64,000 bases of DNA from Triglochin maritima (taxonomy: Eukaryota; Streptophyta; Magnoliopsida; Alismatales; Juncaginaceae), in the NCBI GenBank assembly GCA_963682175.1, contig OY821779.1:5654501-5718500 (forward strand), in the 5' to 3' direction. Each line of letters begins with the position of its first letter. Position 1 is the first letter of the stretch. This document shows positions 50,190-64,000 of the stretch, piece after piece. Under the pieces are notes generated by a model that saw only the letters and a program-made list of their open reading frames with translations, did no database searches and was not told the origin of the DNA. The position numbers and the translations under genes are program-made.

Positions 50190-50580
50190 ATCCTTAGCAA
50201 TTGCCGAAAATTGAGCTCCTCAGATCCACACAACATCTTTGATGTGGTTCACGATCACTTCTATTGCCCGGTAATCGCCTTCCATAATCCTCCGATTCCA
50301 TTCCCCCCATATTACATTGTGGTTGTCCCATACGCAAGTTTGGCTATCGTCGTTGCCTCCCGTGGGTCAAGGTTTGGCTTCATATACTTCTAGGGATCTC
50401 GCAGGCCCAATACAAGTGATGAATGTTCGCATAATCACTTTGGCACGAACTGATTTTCCTCTGACATAACAAGGCATGTGTAGGGAGTTTACATAGTAGC
50501 ACCCTCCAAAGCTGAATTGTGTGGTTGGGAATGGCATGCGAGTGCCACACGTCCGAAGTCCATGCTAACTGTTAAGAGAG
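50190..50580 (-). pseudogene. Decayed LINE pol C-terminal fragment
   Basis: On the minus strand, segments such as LWRVLLCKLPTHALLCQRKI followed by HHLYWACE resemble the zf-RVT (zinc-binding reverse transcriptase) region of plant L1-type LINEs. Further on, VIWGEWNRRIMEGDYRAIEV and IVNHIKDVVW resemble the pol C-terminal end. Stops interrupt the reading and cysteines are lost. No LINE ends can be defined. Confidence 0.5.
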
Positions 50581-50950
50581 TTTATTAACCCAGCGTATAA
50601 CACCACACAAATAATGCAACGAACCAAATAACTAATCGAGGAAAAAACACCACAATCTGATGATAACAAATTTTTAAGATACAACGGCCTTTCGTAAATG
50701 TAGAGCACATACTTCCATTCCAAACCATTTGCATATATAAAAGTAGAGCACAAACTTCCTCCAAACCACCAGTTGAACCAACAAACCCCTTCCAAACAAG
50801 CATGGATAAGATAATGCCCAGCGGGATTATCATCATAAAACAGTGACCACATTAAACATCCAGAAAGGACAAATTCAGTTCCTATTGTTCCTTATTTACT
50901 GATACAACCCCCCACCTAAGCCTATCATGTAAGGCACGAGCTTCATTGGT

Positions 50951-53050
<2,100 letters not shown>

Positions 53051-53055
53051 CCAAA

Positions 53056-53470
53056 CACCGTACACAAGTAGCTGCAGTAACTGAACTAAACAACAACAAA
53101 AATAACTACAGATCAAAACATTTTTATTTCCCAAATCAAACTTCCAGTTTTCACACAAAACCGGATCCAATAACACCAACAATAGAATCAAAACCCCATA
53201 AAACAATAATTAACAGAGTTAATCACTATATCTAAACTGAAAGCCACACATCAAAACAAAACAAAAAACCAAACCTTCACAAACCCTAACGAAAACAACC
53301 CTTCCACCTCAAATCAAACCAAACCCTGACATCAAAATCAACCTAACTCTAAACCGAGCTGAAGATGGGAAACAACAGGAAAGAAACCGGAAAGGATTAG
53401 ATACCTTTCTCTCTTCTTCTTCCTCTCCGGTTAGGGTTCGATTTTGGTATTCGATTGGGTTTGGTCGGGA
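53056..53470 (-). promoter_or_regulatory. 5' leader intron of the second E2 gene
   Basis: A leader exon rich in GA on the minus strand ends at a donor-like AAG followed by GTATCTAA near 53405. An acceptor CTGCAG lies about 20 bp before the ATG. This gives a leader intron of about 330 bp, a common arrangement in plant ubiquitin-pathway genes. Confidence 0.5.
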
Positions 53471-55262
53471 GGGGTTGTTTATATAGAGGACTCTATTGGG
53501 AACCGCGGCTCACTTTAATGGAACGGCTCGTTCCGGTTCTTCTAGAAGGAATCTGGATCCGGTTCGGTTCTGACCGTCCGATTGGAAATGGGAGGATCGT
53601 GGAGTGTCGGGGGAATGTTTGTGGGACCGGGTCGTAGCTTGAATTCGACGCATGGGGTCGGATGCTCCGCGGGACACGGAATGTGGGGTTGGACTTGTTT
53701 GGAATTCGAATTCTTGAATCTTGGATTTTGTAAAGTCCGTATGTATGATTCATGATTGTATATTTGTATGAACTGAATTTGGAATATTTAATTTAAGGCT
53801 AAAAGTTTTTATAATTGGTGCGGTTATTTTATTTATTTAGATGAATTGTGATCTAAATTCCACGTATTATGTATGAGTTGAAAGTATGGAAATTGATAAG
53901 TATGCAGGAGGTGTAATCTTTTTGGTAACATGGAACAAAAGGTGAGTGAGTATTTAGAATACATTTAGTATTGATCTTAGGATTCCTTTGGCAAAGATTT
54001 TTCTTGGTGACTAATAAGCAATAACGTGACTTATGATTATCTTATTTACCAAGCTTTTAAAAGCTCAAGTTACTCAACCATTCTTTTGTATTTGGTTTTT
54101 GACTTTTTCCTCCTCGTAAGCACAGTAAAAAAAACCCTCAAGTGGTGTTTTTGTTAGCTTTTGTTTTAGTTGTTACTAATATCACCTTGAATTCCTTCAG
54201 AATTACAATAAAATCACACTATAATAACAAGTGCGATACTCAAAAAGGTGTACAAATCCATGACAAGCAGGAAAGCAGAGTTTGTAGAAGCAATAATAAA
54301 CTTTTAAAAATGACTTGTTGAAAAAATAAGTTTAGTCATAAGTTTAGTGAGATTTTTTTGTAAGCTTAGGGCAAAAGCCACAACCAAACGAATCCCTAAA
54401 CTTCATGAAATGTCTTCAAATTTTTCAATGGAATAATTTTCATTTCCTTTGTTTCGAAATTGATATGTTCAAAGAGCCAATGGTGTCTTGGGGCCGACTG
54501 TTAGGATACTACTTATTAACCTTGTAGTTCGAATACTGAGTGGGGTGATTCGAGATCTTATATTAGTGTCCTCGACTTTTCAAAATGTAGAGATTTCAAA
54601 ATTGCATTGAATAATTCAGGCAATCAAACCAGGTTGACAATAATGAACCCAATTTCCACGAAGCATCTAAAATGCACGTATTTACTAAACAAACTATTAC
54701 AAACTAGATTCCATCAACAGCTTGTAGATACATAAACTTGTCTAGAATCAACTTCGTCTACCACATTCTAAATCCACACTGCTTGCATAAACTGACAGAC
54801 GAAAAGTTAACTTAGAAGCACATATTGTTACGTCAATTTGCACTCCGAAGAGAGAGCATCCAAAACATAGCCAAACATGGGTGATCCACCAACTGAAGCT
54901 GCTTAATTTTGTTGCTGAAAAACTGGGATCGAGCGATTCAGAAGTATTAATCACTGATGACGAAGAATAACTCCTGCACTTGTACTGCAGGAGGCTGCCT
55001 TAATTGTAGGCGTGTAAACCAACGTAGAGGCGATGAGGAAATGAAGCATGATAACAAAACACCAACAATCTAATAAGCTTACAGCAATTGCACGTAAATT
55101 AATCCAGTATGAAGTTCTCTAAATACAGTAATTGTATAACCGCAGTGGCTGCATATTGGCAGCGTGTTCCAAACAGACATCATATCACAAAGACAACGAG
55201 AGGAATAACTCACTTCAAATTACAGTTACAACATTTCTTCCAAAGGAGGAGGCATGGCATAC
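53471..55262. other. Intergenic, with MYB-CC 3' flank at right
   Basis: Contains the promoter side of the second E2 gene and AT-rich DNA. The stretch near 54700-55260 may hold the 3' untranslated region of the MYB-CC gene. I recognise no coding segment. Confidence 0.4.
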
Positions 55263-58200
55263 CTAGTGACCATGATCCGAAGACCCTGATGAATCGAAGT
55301 TACCGGCACCTGCTGGGGAGACCAAAGACCGACGTGGGAATTCTGAAGTTGAACTGGACTCAAGGATGTGAAGTTGAAGAACAAACTCTTGATTAGCAAG
55401 TTCATGTGTACTGGAACTTCGTGGTTTCTTGACTGGCCTCTCATGCTTTGGGCTCCCTGGTGGCGAGCCAACAACGTGGTAGCTGGAGTCTGGTGTTAAT
55501 GGCTCATTGCAAGATGAGAAGGAATCGTTGTGAGAGAGGGACTTCGGCAAATCAACATTTGCTCCAGTATCACTTGTGACTTTGTCTTGCAAAGGAGACT
55601 CAGAAGTTGGAGCCGGAGTGGATGGCTCAGTTTTCTCAGAAGTGTGGTAATGGTCAGCAATGGGATCAGAAATGTCGATTCCTTCTGAAAGCACTCCACC
55701 CAGTCTTTGTTGCTCTTCAATAAATTTTTTCAAGTACTCTCCTTGGGCTTCAATACGTTGTTGCAGCTGTCTTTGAACCTGGTCATGTTTGAAGTTTAGC
55801 AATTCAACTTGTAAACGACATTAGCAAGTTCCTTGTCTTCTGTGGATTGCTAAACTGTACAAGCCTTACGAAAAGCATAATAAGTCGACACACACTTAAT
55901 GACACACTGATGTATAGCATTTTTACATATTGTGAAGTTTCTAGAAATACATTCAAATCATAACACCCAATGTCAGGACGTCTGACGGTATATCTCATAT
56001 TTTTCACACAGACAAACATCCAATAGCATATTGTTATTAGAAAACATCAAAAGAAAATAGCATGTCACCCTCTTCACATTTTATAGCAGACTCAAAGTTG
56101 GGGTTGTTAAAAAAAATAACAATATATATAGGAAATATTGTTCAAAAAAAAATCAGCACAATGTTCAAATGATTGGCTGAAATATAGATGGATTCCTCCT
56201 TTGCAGACAGATCCAGAATCTGAATACATATAGATTGAATTTTTAAACAGTAAAAAAATTAAAAGGTCAAAAATCTCAATCCATGGTCATGTCGTGTACC
56301 ACCCAGGCTTAATTGGGGATCCAAGGTTTCACAATTCATTTTTTTTACTGCAGACTTCGAAGTAGAAAGTTTCCATCTCAACAAAACAAATATATTGATA
56401 TCCTCATGGGACTGTCATGTTGAATTTCTTTTCGAACTTTATGCCAATCAGAAAGTACTAGAGCTGTAAAGCCTGGAAGTAGGAGATTTTTTTATAGGTT
56501 TTTCGTAGGAGACTGTTATTAATTTAAGAATTGATTTCCTTCATGAATGACTATCAATAAAACTATTTCTTTGCTTCAGTTGTAACTTGTAAGGCTCTTA
56601 AAATGTGAGTACATTCTCTCTCTCTTTGCCTAGGCAATATTAGGATATCCAGAGACATGTTATAATTTATTAACTAAGCTACCATGCGTATGTACCAAGA
56701 ACCATGAATGTACAATAGTTTAGATGTTTTCTGGAGTGACGTGAATATTAGGTAATATATCAATTCTTTAGAATATGATTAGAAAATAGACTATATGATA
56801 AAAGGGAAACATACCTCTAATTGCTCATGAAGCCGTTTCTGCACCTCCATCTGTAACTTCAAGGCTTCAGATACGTGCATCCCACTGACAAGGATATAGA
56901 AAACAATGAGATAAGCGACTACATTGGAGAACTTCAGGAACATCTATTGAATTCCAACCATAGTAAGACTAAACTTAATTAGAGAAGAGAGCATTTTACA
57001 CATAGTATGTTTCTCAGTTTCTCATCTTTTTAAGCTTAAGAATTGTATGCATATATTGACAATAACATATAAATCTCCCACACATTTAGTTCTCAACTTA
57101 TCTCTGATTAGTGTATGTGTTTAGCGTAATCTTATTGCACACACATGTGACCAAATGAACAACTCCGGCATAGTCCTTTAAATTTATAATTATTCCATAA
57201 ATCCTTCATTAAACTACAATGTACTTGGACAATAGCTGCTTCTGCATATCATACTCAACAATTGTCAGTCATGCACAATTATTAATGTCAGTGTACTTAG
57301 ATGATTGCTGGATGATTATAATTACTTTTGATCTCTTGAGATGAAAGTATGCCTATCACACAAAAATCAATTTTCTTGTCAGAAATTCTACCCGAATGCA
57401 ACATTAACCAAATTTCGAGAAAATTAACGTAAAAACCATTTAGGTGATAAATTGTTGATAAGGAGTAGATCACCACAAAATACTATTTCACTATCCATTA
57501 CATCCCAAAAACCAGAATACATTTATAACACAGTTGTAGAACCAATATGGTTGAATAGCATTAGGAAAACACCATCCCCTCCCTAACGTGAAAGATTTCA
57601 ATCAGAAACTACTTTTAAAGTTAATAGTTACACCTTACGGTAAAGAATTTTTCATAAAGTTGCCCAACTCAATTGCCAGACCTTGCCAAAAGAGCACCGC
57701 CTTTTTATACACACTCATACAAAGTTTCAGAGTGTCAGCTGCTAGGACAGTAAATAAACATTTTTTTAATCCAAGTAAATGCTCATTGTATACCTCTAAT
57801 ACTGAATCAAGCAATTTTGTCAGTAAAGATGAAAAAGAATGTTACCTTGGGAGATGATCTCCCATAATTTAAGTTGAAGCATCTCCCACTCAGGTAAGGT
57901 CAATTATATTTTTCTTGAAAGGTTTTTTTTATCATCATTTTTCTTGAAGAGTTTCAATAGCTATGCATATAAGTGGAAACCAACTACACAATGGTATGAC
58001 ATTTTCACTTTTCAGATATTGAGGAAAAATACATCATACGAATTATATACTAATACCATATATAGAAAAGAAACAAGGGCATCAAGACAAAAATGTGCCA
58101 CAAGGAAACACTTACGAGGAGCTTTCCAGGTTGGACAACAAGTCACCTGGATTATCCTTCTTATCTTCTTGTGCACCTGAAGATTAAAAAGCTACTAGTG

Positions 58201-60897
58201 AGATCACAAAAGAGAGGCTGAATAATGGTTAAACGATATGAACAATTACAGATAACATACTAAGCCAAAAACAAAGGAGATAATTTATTACCGTCAGAAG
58301 CAGACTCGGGAATGTATTTTGCAAGCCGATATTTCTAGGTGCACCGAAGAAGTATCGTTAGAACCAAAGGAAAATAACATGTTCCAAAAAACAAAAATGT
58401 TTTGTGTTAAACCTGTAGGTGACTTTTGACATGGTATATAGTTAATCCTTGAACACCCATAAGCCTTAAGACACCCTTTGGAGTAGCTCCTGGAACAGTA
58501 ACAGTTATCACTTACGATGAAACCACAAAACAGAAATATTGAGTTGCAGTTTTTTAGTAGTGCATATCCATTTCTAATCTACTCAATTAATAAAAATTCT
58601 AAGCTAAATATGACATTGCATTCAGGTGCTTAAAGTCCTTAAAGTGTTAGAAATGGGTATAGATTGTTCAATTATCTGTTGATATAGGAAATAGGTGAAC
58701 AAGGGTCTTGGAAAGCTAGGAGATAGGAAATAACTGTAGAAAAAAATGGGAACTGGAAACTGGAGGTTGTATGTTTCATGTTTAAGCCCCTTGGCTATGT
58801 TCAATACTTCAATGTTTTTTCTTGCTTAAGCCGCTTGCTTTGTTCAGACTTTTTCTTTATCAATCATAAGGTCCTTTTCTAGGGCGTGAGTGCTTCCTGA
58901 ATGTAATATGAGCCCTGTACTTGGTAAGACAGGTTCAAGAGTTTGTGTTCAGTTGGGTCTGCGGGAAGGGTTTAAACTTTAAATTTTAACAAATAACAAT
59001 GTGGGCATTTGTTGTGCTGATGGTTAAATTTTCAAGCTTTGACCGGGTTCGGACAGGTTTTGTTGATCGAAAATTCAAAATTGTGTGGATGCATGAAATT
59101 GGATTAACAAACTAAGGCCCTATGCTATTAGCTATCAAACTAGTAGGGCACACGACGGAAAGCTCTGTGCAAAAGTTTCATCTGCTTGAGTGGTGCCTAC
59201 ATGGCTGGTTGGTGCAATTTTCAAAACACTCATTCTTGAATGTAAGGCAGACATGGCAAAATGGTAAAAAAGGAATCGATGTCCTTAAGAAAACAGTTCT
59301 TTTTGATTTCTCAAAAAAAAAGACAGCTTCAAGTACTAAACATGTTCCTCTTTTCTCAAGACCCCTTCGTGTCGATAACTCTTCTAAAATCAATCCACAT
59401 TCATTGAGCTCTTTGCAGTCTATGATTAGCATTTTTGTTGTTAATCGTCTTGGTCATTTTATTTCATTATATAACATTTTCTCAGAAAGTGTGCTTCAAA
59501 TGAGGGTATTGTTCCAATCTCCAAGAATACACTAAAAGGTAACATAAATAATTTAAACTTTTACTCTGAAATATTGATTTCATACCTTTGAGTAGTTGTA
59601 GTTGTAGTTGTAGTTATATGGAAGGAAACGAATAAAAGACCAAAAGAAAATTTTAATTACGGCATCTTGCCCTCAATGTGACAAGTGACTTAGATGAGAT
59701 AAAATAATAATTGCAATTAAGGCCAAAGACCTTTGGAGCTCAATTCAGATTACAGCTCGAGCCCAGATGCATAACTGTTTTCAGATCATAATCCATACAC
59801 CTAGGGGAGAGCACCCTCAAACTGGGCCCAGTATATCATCTAGTAGGTCGTGACACCTAGACTTTTTTCATCAAACTTTTTGAAAATCTACAAGGATCCC
59901 CTCATGCTTAATGTGTAGCCACCACCGTATCACCTCCCTCTCTTAAAAATGGTGATGTGGTTCACCCTTAAAACCCGATAAAGGTTGTCTATCATTAGAA
60001 GAAACTTGATGAAGGGTAAGATTAGTTACAGGGATACCATTCCAGTGTAACCTCGCCGTATTCCAGTGTAAATGTAACTCTACTTTGTGGAAGACATGAT
60101 TGTTACTCCTCAATTTCACTTATTCTTGAAAATACACATCATGTTTATAACTTGTATATTTTGATACATTCGATCTTCCTTGCATTGTCCATTAGTCATG
60201 TACTCTTATTGTTTGATTTGATCCAATCATACATCCAAGTCCATACATCTACATCCAATCATACATGTTCTCTGTTAATCAACTAAATCTATCTGAATCC
60301 ACCCTTGATCTCACATTAAACAATCATTAATTTCTTACCACTTCATTGAGTACAATGCTTTAGCTCAAGTGCTCCAGGACGGAATGGGCTTTTACTTCGT
60401 TTTTTATTAGGATGGAATTAGGATTTGCTAATGCCATGGAATGACATTTACTTAAAATGGAACTTTCACCTAATGTCACCTTCCATGGCAGAGCAAAGTA
60501 GTGCTCAAAGAAGGAATAATCACTTCATGCCCAACTCGAAGACCACAAACTAGATGCAATATTGTACTAGTTCATATAAATGATCAAGGATATAAGTTAA
60601 CAGCAGTCAGCAGCAAAATTACCTTCAGTTAAAGTATTAAAATTCATAGAAGACACTCACGAAAAGACAGGCAAAATTAGAATGTAGGTAATGGAGCACA
60701 TATCTAGGTCACTAGTACTAGGTATATCACTAGCTTATACCATAAAAAGGAGCTTAATGTATTTAACACGTACTCTCTGGTCCACCAAGCTGTGCAACAG
60801 CTTCCACAAAACGCTCATGGAGCTCATTTGTCCAACGTAACCTCTGCCTTGAGGTTAATGAATTATTGTGATTATTTCCCCCAGCGTACGGATCCAT
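55263..60897 (-). CDS. MYB-CC (GARP) transcription factor, PHL7-like
   Basis: A nuclear DNA-binding protein of the PHR1-like MYB-CC family. Six exons are read: 60897-60774, 58489-58413, 58334-58292, 58176-58116, 56884-56815 and 55778-55263, giving 296 residues with phase kept. The GARP/MYB domain is complete: [40 protein letters not shown] and SHLQKYRLAKY. The MYB-CC coiled coil follows, with the LHEQLE box ([20 protein letters not shown] then QLE) and [19 protein letters not shown]. The tail has [13 protein letters not shown] and EPLTPDSSY, as in PHL7. The family binds P1BS-type elements, and several members act in phosphate responses; the role here is inferred. The start was taken at the first ATG after an in-frame TAA (see the upstream frame). 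Confidence 0.92.
58490..60773 (-). other. Large first coding intron of the MYB-CC gene
   Basis: A 2.3-kb intron with a short GTAGTT microsatellite near 59590-59612. Open frames at 59122-59535 have no recognisable domain. No element with clear ends is visible. Confidence 0.5.
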
Positions 60898-60918
60898 GGC
60901 ATCTCTATTCACTTCCAA

Positions 60919-60987
60919 TTACTGGCCACTGTCAACAAGACTGATTGTGTTTGAAGTTGCACTAGCAAAAGCATCTGGGCAATACAT
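60919..60987 (-). other. In-frame upstream reading frame in the MYB-CC leader
   Basis: A 22-codon frame starts MYCPDAFASATSNTISLVDS and ends at TAA (60919-60921). It is in the same frame as the main start and separated from it by seven sense codons. It lies in the same exon, after an acceptor-like TTCAG near 61006. It could be a regulatory uORF or the former N terminus cut off by a nonsense change. A further short uORF (MKDVLPRCFC) starts just upstream. Confidence 0.55.
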
Positions 60988-61006
60988 CTTTCATTGTCTC
61001 TGAAGG

Positions 61007-62455
61007 TACAAATAATCATTTTAACTGACAATTGTATCTAAGCACTGATCAAAATACATATTGTGCCAGTACAATTGAGAAACACTTAAAGAAATGGATA
61101 AAGATGAGAATACAGTGCGATATGCATAAAGTTAGGAGGTGAGCCAATAGAAACTCCATTTTTTTCACAATCCATTACTTTAATAGCATGGTTTATGACA
61201 TCCATAAAGCCAGTCATGATAAAGAATTTTCTTTTCATAAATTTGTAATTTCTAGGATTTCGGTTTGTGTACAAATAACCAGAAATATGTAATATCTGAA
61301 TAAACACACAAGTTGGGATGTGTTATGCACGTGACATGAAAAGAAGGAACATATAATGAAGACACATAAATATATGACCAAATTGTTGAAAGGAATTCAG
61401 CCTAATAAGCAAAATATGCTCAATAAACATCAAAATTCAAAAGTTAAATGAAAAAAAGTACTCACAGATTGTCAAAAACATAGGCTTCACTAGAGAGATA
61501 GCAACCAAACTAGCGGAAAGTCAATCCAAAATAAAAAAAGGATCCCGTGACAAACAGTAAAGAACGGGAGCTCAAAGACCTTCAAATCTAACATACAATT
61601 AAGTCTAATAACCACAAAAAGGTGAAATTTCTCTTATTATTGTTAATTATGCTCAATTCTGAATGGGTCACTCCTGCACTTCAAATGCCATCATTTTAGT
61701 ACAGTAACTTGACTAACTTCAACAACTCAACTAAAACAGATCCCATAGATTCCCTTAAGAGCAATTGCATATGAAAATTCGCAGCCCAGGGGCCACCAAG
61801 AACAAAATCATGCAGGAAAAAAATCCACCACAACTTTAGCAATCAGCAAAGTCATTAGTTGTTACCATTTCAAAGCAGAAAAAAAATTCAGGAAAAATAA
61901 AAACAAAAAACGCAAAACGCATCATCAAACACTCGAAAGTCCAAACCAACGCTAAGGGTGGATTCGCTTGCAGGAAGTTTGGAAATTTTGGAATGCCATG
62001 ATTTCCTTGAAATTCGGAGTGAAAGGGAAACCAATCCAAACACAAATTCATAAGATTTCAAAACTCTCGAAACTGAACTTCCAGAACTCCGTTAAGTTTA
62101 CATGCATACCAATCACCAAAAAAACTACTCCGAAAGTTCAGTTTCTTCGCTTCCGAGCTATTTTCCTGCAAGATTGGAGGAACAACCCAACATTTGACCA
62201 ACTAAGACTCACAAACCCAACCAATTCGTGATTCGAAATTCCAGAACACCGAAATCACCAAACGAAACTCCATCTACGGATAAATCCAGGAATCCCCGAG
62301 ATCCGAACAGGAAAGCCTCAGATCGGGGGAGGGAAATCGGGGTTGGAAGAAAAGAAGGGGAGAAGTAGGTTTTGCTCACCGAGTTGGGTCTAGTCCGGGC
62401 GATGGGCAGGTCGGACCAATTGGAGCCTGAAATGTTGGGAAACAAATGGGATTGG

Positions 62456-62494
<39 letters not shown>

Positions 62495-62540
62495 CGGGAC
62501 GCACTGCGACCCCGTATGGACAGTGGAAACAACAAACTTT
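61007..62540 (-). promoter_or_regulatory. 5' leader of the MYB-CC gene with GA microsatellite
   Basis: A donor-like CTCG followed by GTGAGC at about 62377 and the acceptor near 61006 suggest a leader intron of about 1.4 kb. The leader exon carries a (GA)n tract at 62459-62491, a CT-rich stretch on the transcribed strand as is common near plant transcription starts. Confidence 0.5.
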
Positions 62541-62844
62541 GTGGGGCCCACGGCCTTATGTATTTTCAGTTTTCACTCTTCCTGTGATTCATTTATGTTT
62601 GGACTTTGGTTAGGCGTGTTTAGTTGGTTTACGTAATTAAGCTTGGATCAATGGTTACGCATGTTACACGGCATGATAAATTACGAGGTTTGGTGAAGTT
62701 CGTACGCTCACTTTTTAGCCACTCTGAGGCCAACCTTTTCAAACTTTGAGTAACCCCACTCTAGGTACCCGATGTGTATTTATTATTTTATTTATACTTA
62801 CTGGGAGTCTAAAAGTCAATGTTAAAAGGCGTAGCATTTGTACA

Positions 62845-63673
62845 TAGGATGTGTTTGGTTGGAGGCGAGGTCATCTCCTCCACCACCCCGGAGATGAAGC
62901 TCCATTGAAGACGATCCAAACGGGACTGATTCAGAGGAAATCGCAAGTCCCAACGTGGATATCAAGATGAAATTTTGAAGCTAAGGGTGGGTGTGCTTTG
63001 AGTACTTTCGACGACTTTGGTGGTGAAAATTTTGACTTTTGGACCGAACTGTCCCTGATCATTTGAGGTGATTCCTCGTTTCGTCCCACAATTTGGTTGG
63101 AAAGAAGGCTTGATGTTGGTGTTTATTACCACCTTAAACCATGTTAATATTTACATTCCTGCCACTGAACAATATGTGTGTTCTAAAATCAGATTTGAGG
63201 TTATCCAACTCTCCTCTCCTCGTCGGACTTCTCCCCTATCTCCGCCAACCGCTGGTCTTGAACTTGGTGGCAGGAGAAGATCACTTCTCTTTATCGCACA
63301 ATCGTGGCAATGCAAGATAGAAATTGTTCAAACAGGAAGAGCGAAGAGGAGAAAAAGTGGAATCTGAGGAGGAGGTTATGGATCTTGAGAGAGAGCATTC
63401 AAGGTTGTCACCACCACAATTGTTGATTTACTGAACATGCATGTTTGTTGTGTATGACTGTATGTTTTTCATTTGAGAATTATATTCCTTGATGATTTGG
63501 AGGGCATTTCGGGTATTAGGCTTTGATGGGACATGATCTCCTCCGACCCCTGCTCTCCCAAGCCAAACATCTCCCAGGTGGTGGTGAGGGAGCAGCTCCT
63601 TCAATCTTTAGGTAGGGGAGCTGGATTCTTTCAGGAGCTGGGTTTTGGGAAGGTCATGCCAAACACACCCATA
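62845..63673. mobile_element. Probable non-autonomous hAT element
   Basis: The segment begins TAGGATGTGTTTGGTTGGAG and ends CATGCCAAACACACCCATA, whose complement starts TATGGGTGTGTTTGGCATG. Flanking TTTGTACA and GTGTACA share most bases. Both ends have CATCTCC/GGAGATG words. No transposase is visible. Confidence 0.5.
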
Positions 63674-64000
63674 GTGTACACGAGGCAGAGTCCAAATATT
63701 CATCATTCTCAAGTAAAATGTTTTTTTTCTGGAATACCTTCTGATATGCAACTTTACACCGAAAAACCTACCTAAGTTAATAGAAACGTTCAGACCACCA
63801 TCACAATTCACAACATCATGGTACGCCCAAAGGGAACAGACTGAGACCATACCCTGACAAAAAGCAACAGTTCCCTCAAACTCAAGGCAAAAATCCAATT
63901 GGTGCAAGGAGCCCAATCAACCATTTGGCATTGTGTTGCAGGAAGTTAACAAGAAAACTTTCACGAATTAGCTATATAACAATGCCCATTAAAGAAAGGT
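63674..64000. other. Right window edge
   Basis: Short open frames on the minus strand (for example around 63830-63916, MGSLHQLDFCLEFEGTVAFC) have no recognisable domain. They may be the 3' part of a gene beyond the window or nothing. Confidence 0.25.

Noticed and set aside
59122..59535. 137-codon open frame in the MYB-CC intron
   Set aside because: No recognisable domain, comparable frame on the opposite strand, and it lies in an intron.

Overview
The window is nuclear DNA of a dicot plant. It carries multi-exon plant genes with GT-AG introns, a nuclear-encoded photosystem I subunit with a transit peptide, a coiled-coil NLR resistance gene, and a dense layer of Ty1/copia, Ty3/gypsy, CACTA, hAT-MITE and LINE debris. 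I cannot name the species. Every recognised host gene lies on the minus strand.

Layout. 1-3.9 kb: an unidentified exon-like region (gene or pseudogene) split by a hAT MITE. 4.5-7.8 kb: a GGTCCG-filled MITE, a gypsy LTR fragment, and a deleted copia element. 8.1-10.9 kb: a ubiquitin-conjugating E2 with a single coding intron. 13.0-13.7 kb: intronless PsaG with a (GGGGTT)n tract touching its start codon. 13.9-14.9 kb: a LINE/SINE tail and a MITE. 15.3-20.8 kb: a nine-exon WD40 protein with a MITE in an intron. 21.4-22.5 kb: MITE-like repeats between TA microsatellites. 24.1 kb: a LORELEI-like relic. 25.1-27.6 kb: a non-autonomous CACTA element carrying a hexokinase fragment and an array of ~40-bp palindromes. 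28.1-34.6 kb: a decayed copia element, with a gypsy-type LTR nested in one of its LTRs and a tandem duplication across its outer edge. 35.6-38.3 kb: an intronless CC-NBS-LRR gene. 39.5-41.2 kb: a gypsy solo LTR with a perfect 5-bp target duplication. 41.3-48.6 kb: a LORELEI-like GPI-anchored protein gene (LLG) with a relic beside it and a 4.9-kb copia element inside intron 2, 28 bp from the splice acceptor. 49.2-50.6 kb: a second GGTCCG MITE, a ribose-5-phosphate isomerase fragment and a LINE relic. 51.0-53.4 kb: a second E2 of the same subfamily with a different intron pattern. 55.3-62.5 kb: a MYB-CC transcription factor of the PHL7 type. 62.8-63.7 kb: a probable hAT MITE.

The host genes look like an ordinary mix (ubiquitination, photosynthesis, phosphate-type MYB-CC regulation, FERONIA-type co-receptor, immunity) and not a functional cluster. 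I found no clearly new biological system. The least ordinary signals are the palindromic decamer CGGTCGACCG repeated inside LTRs of both copia and gypsy elements, the palindrome-array CACTA element with captured gene sequence, the copia insertion next to an LLG splice acceptor, and an in-frame upstream reading frame closed by a single TAA in the MYB-CC leader. All exon structures were read by eye from splice signals and family similarity; none is confirmed by transcripts.
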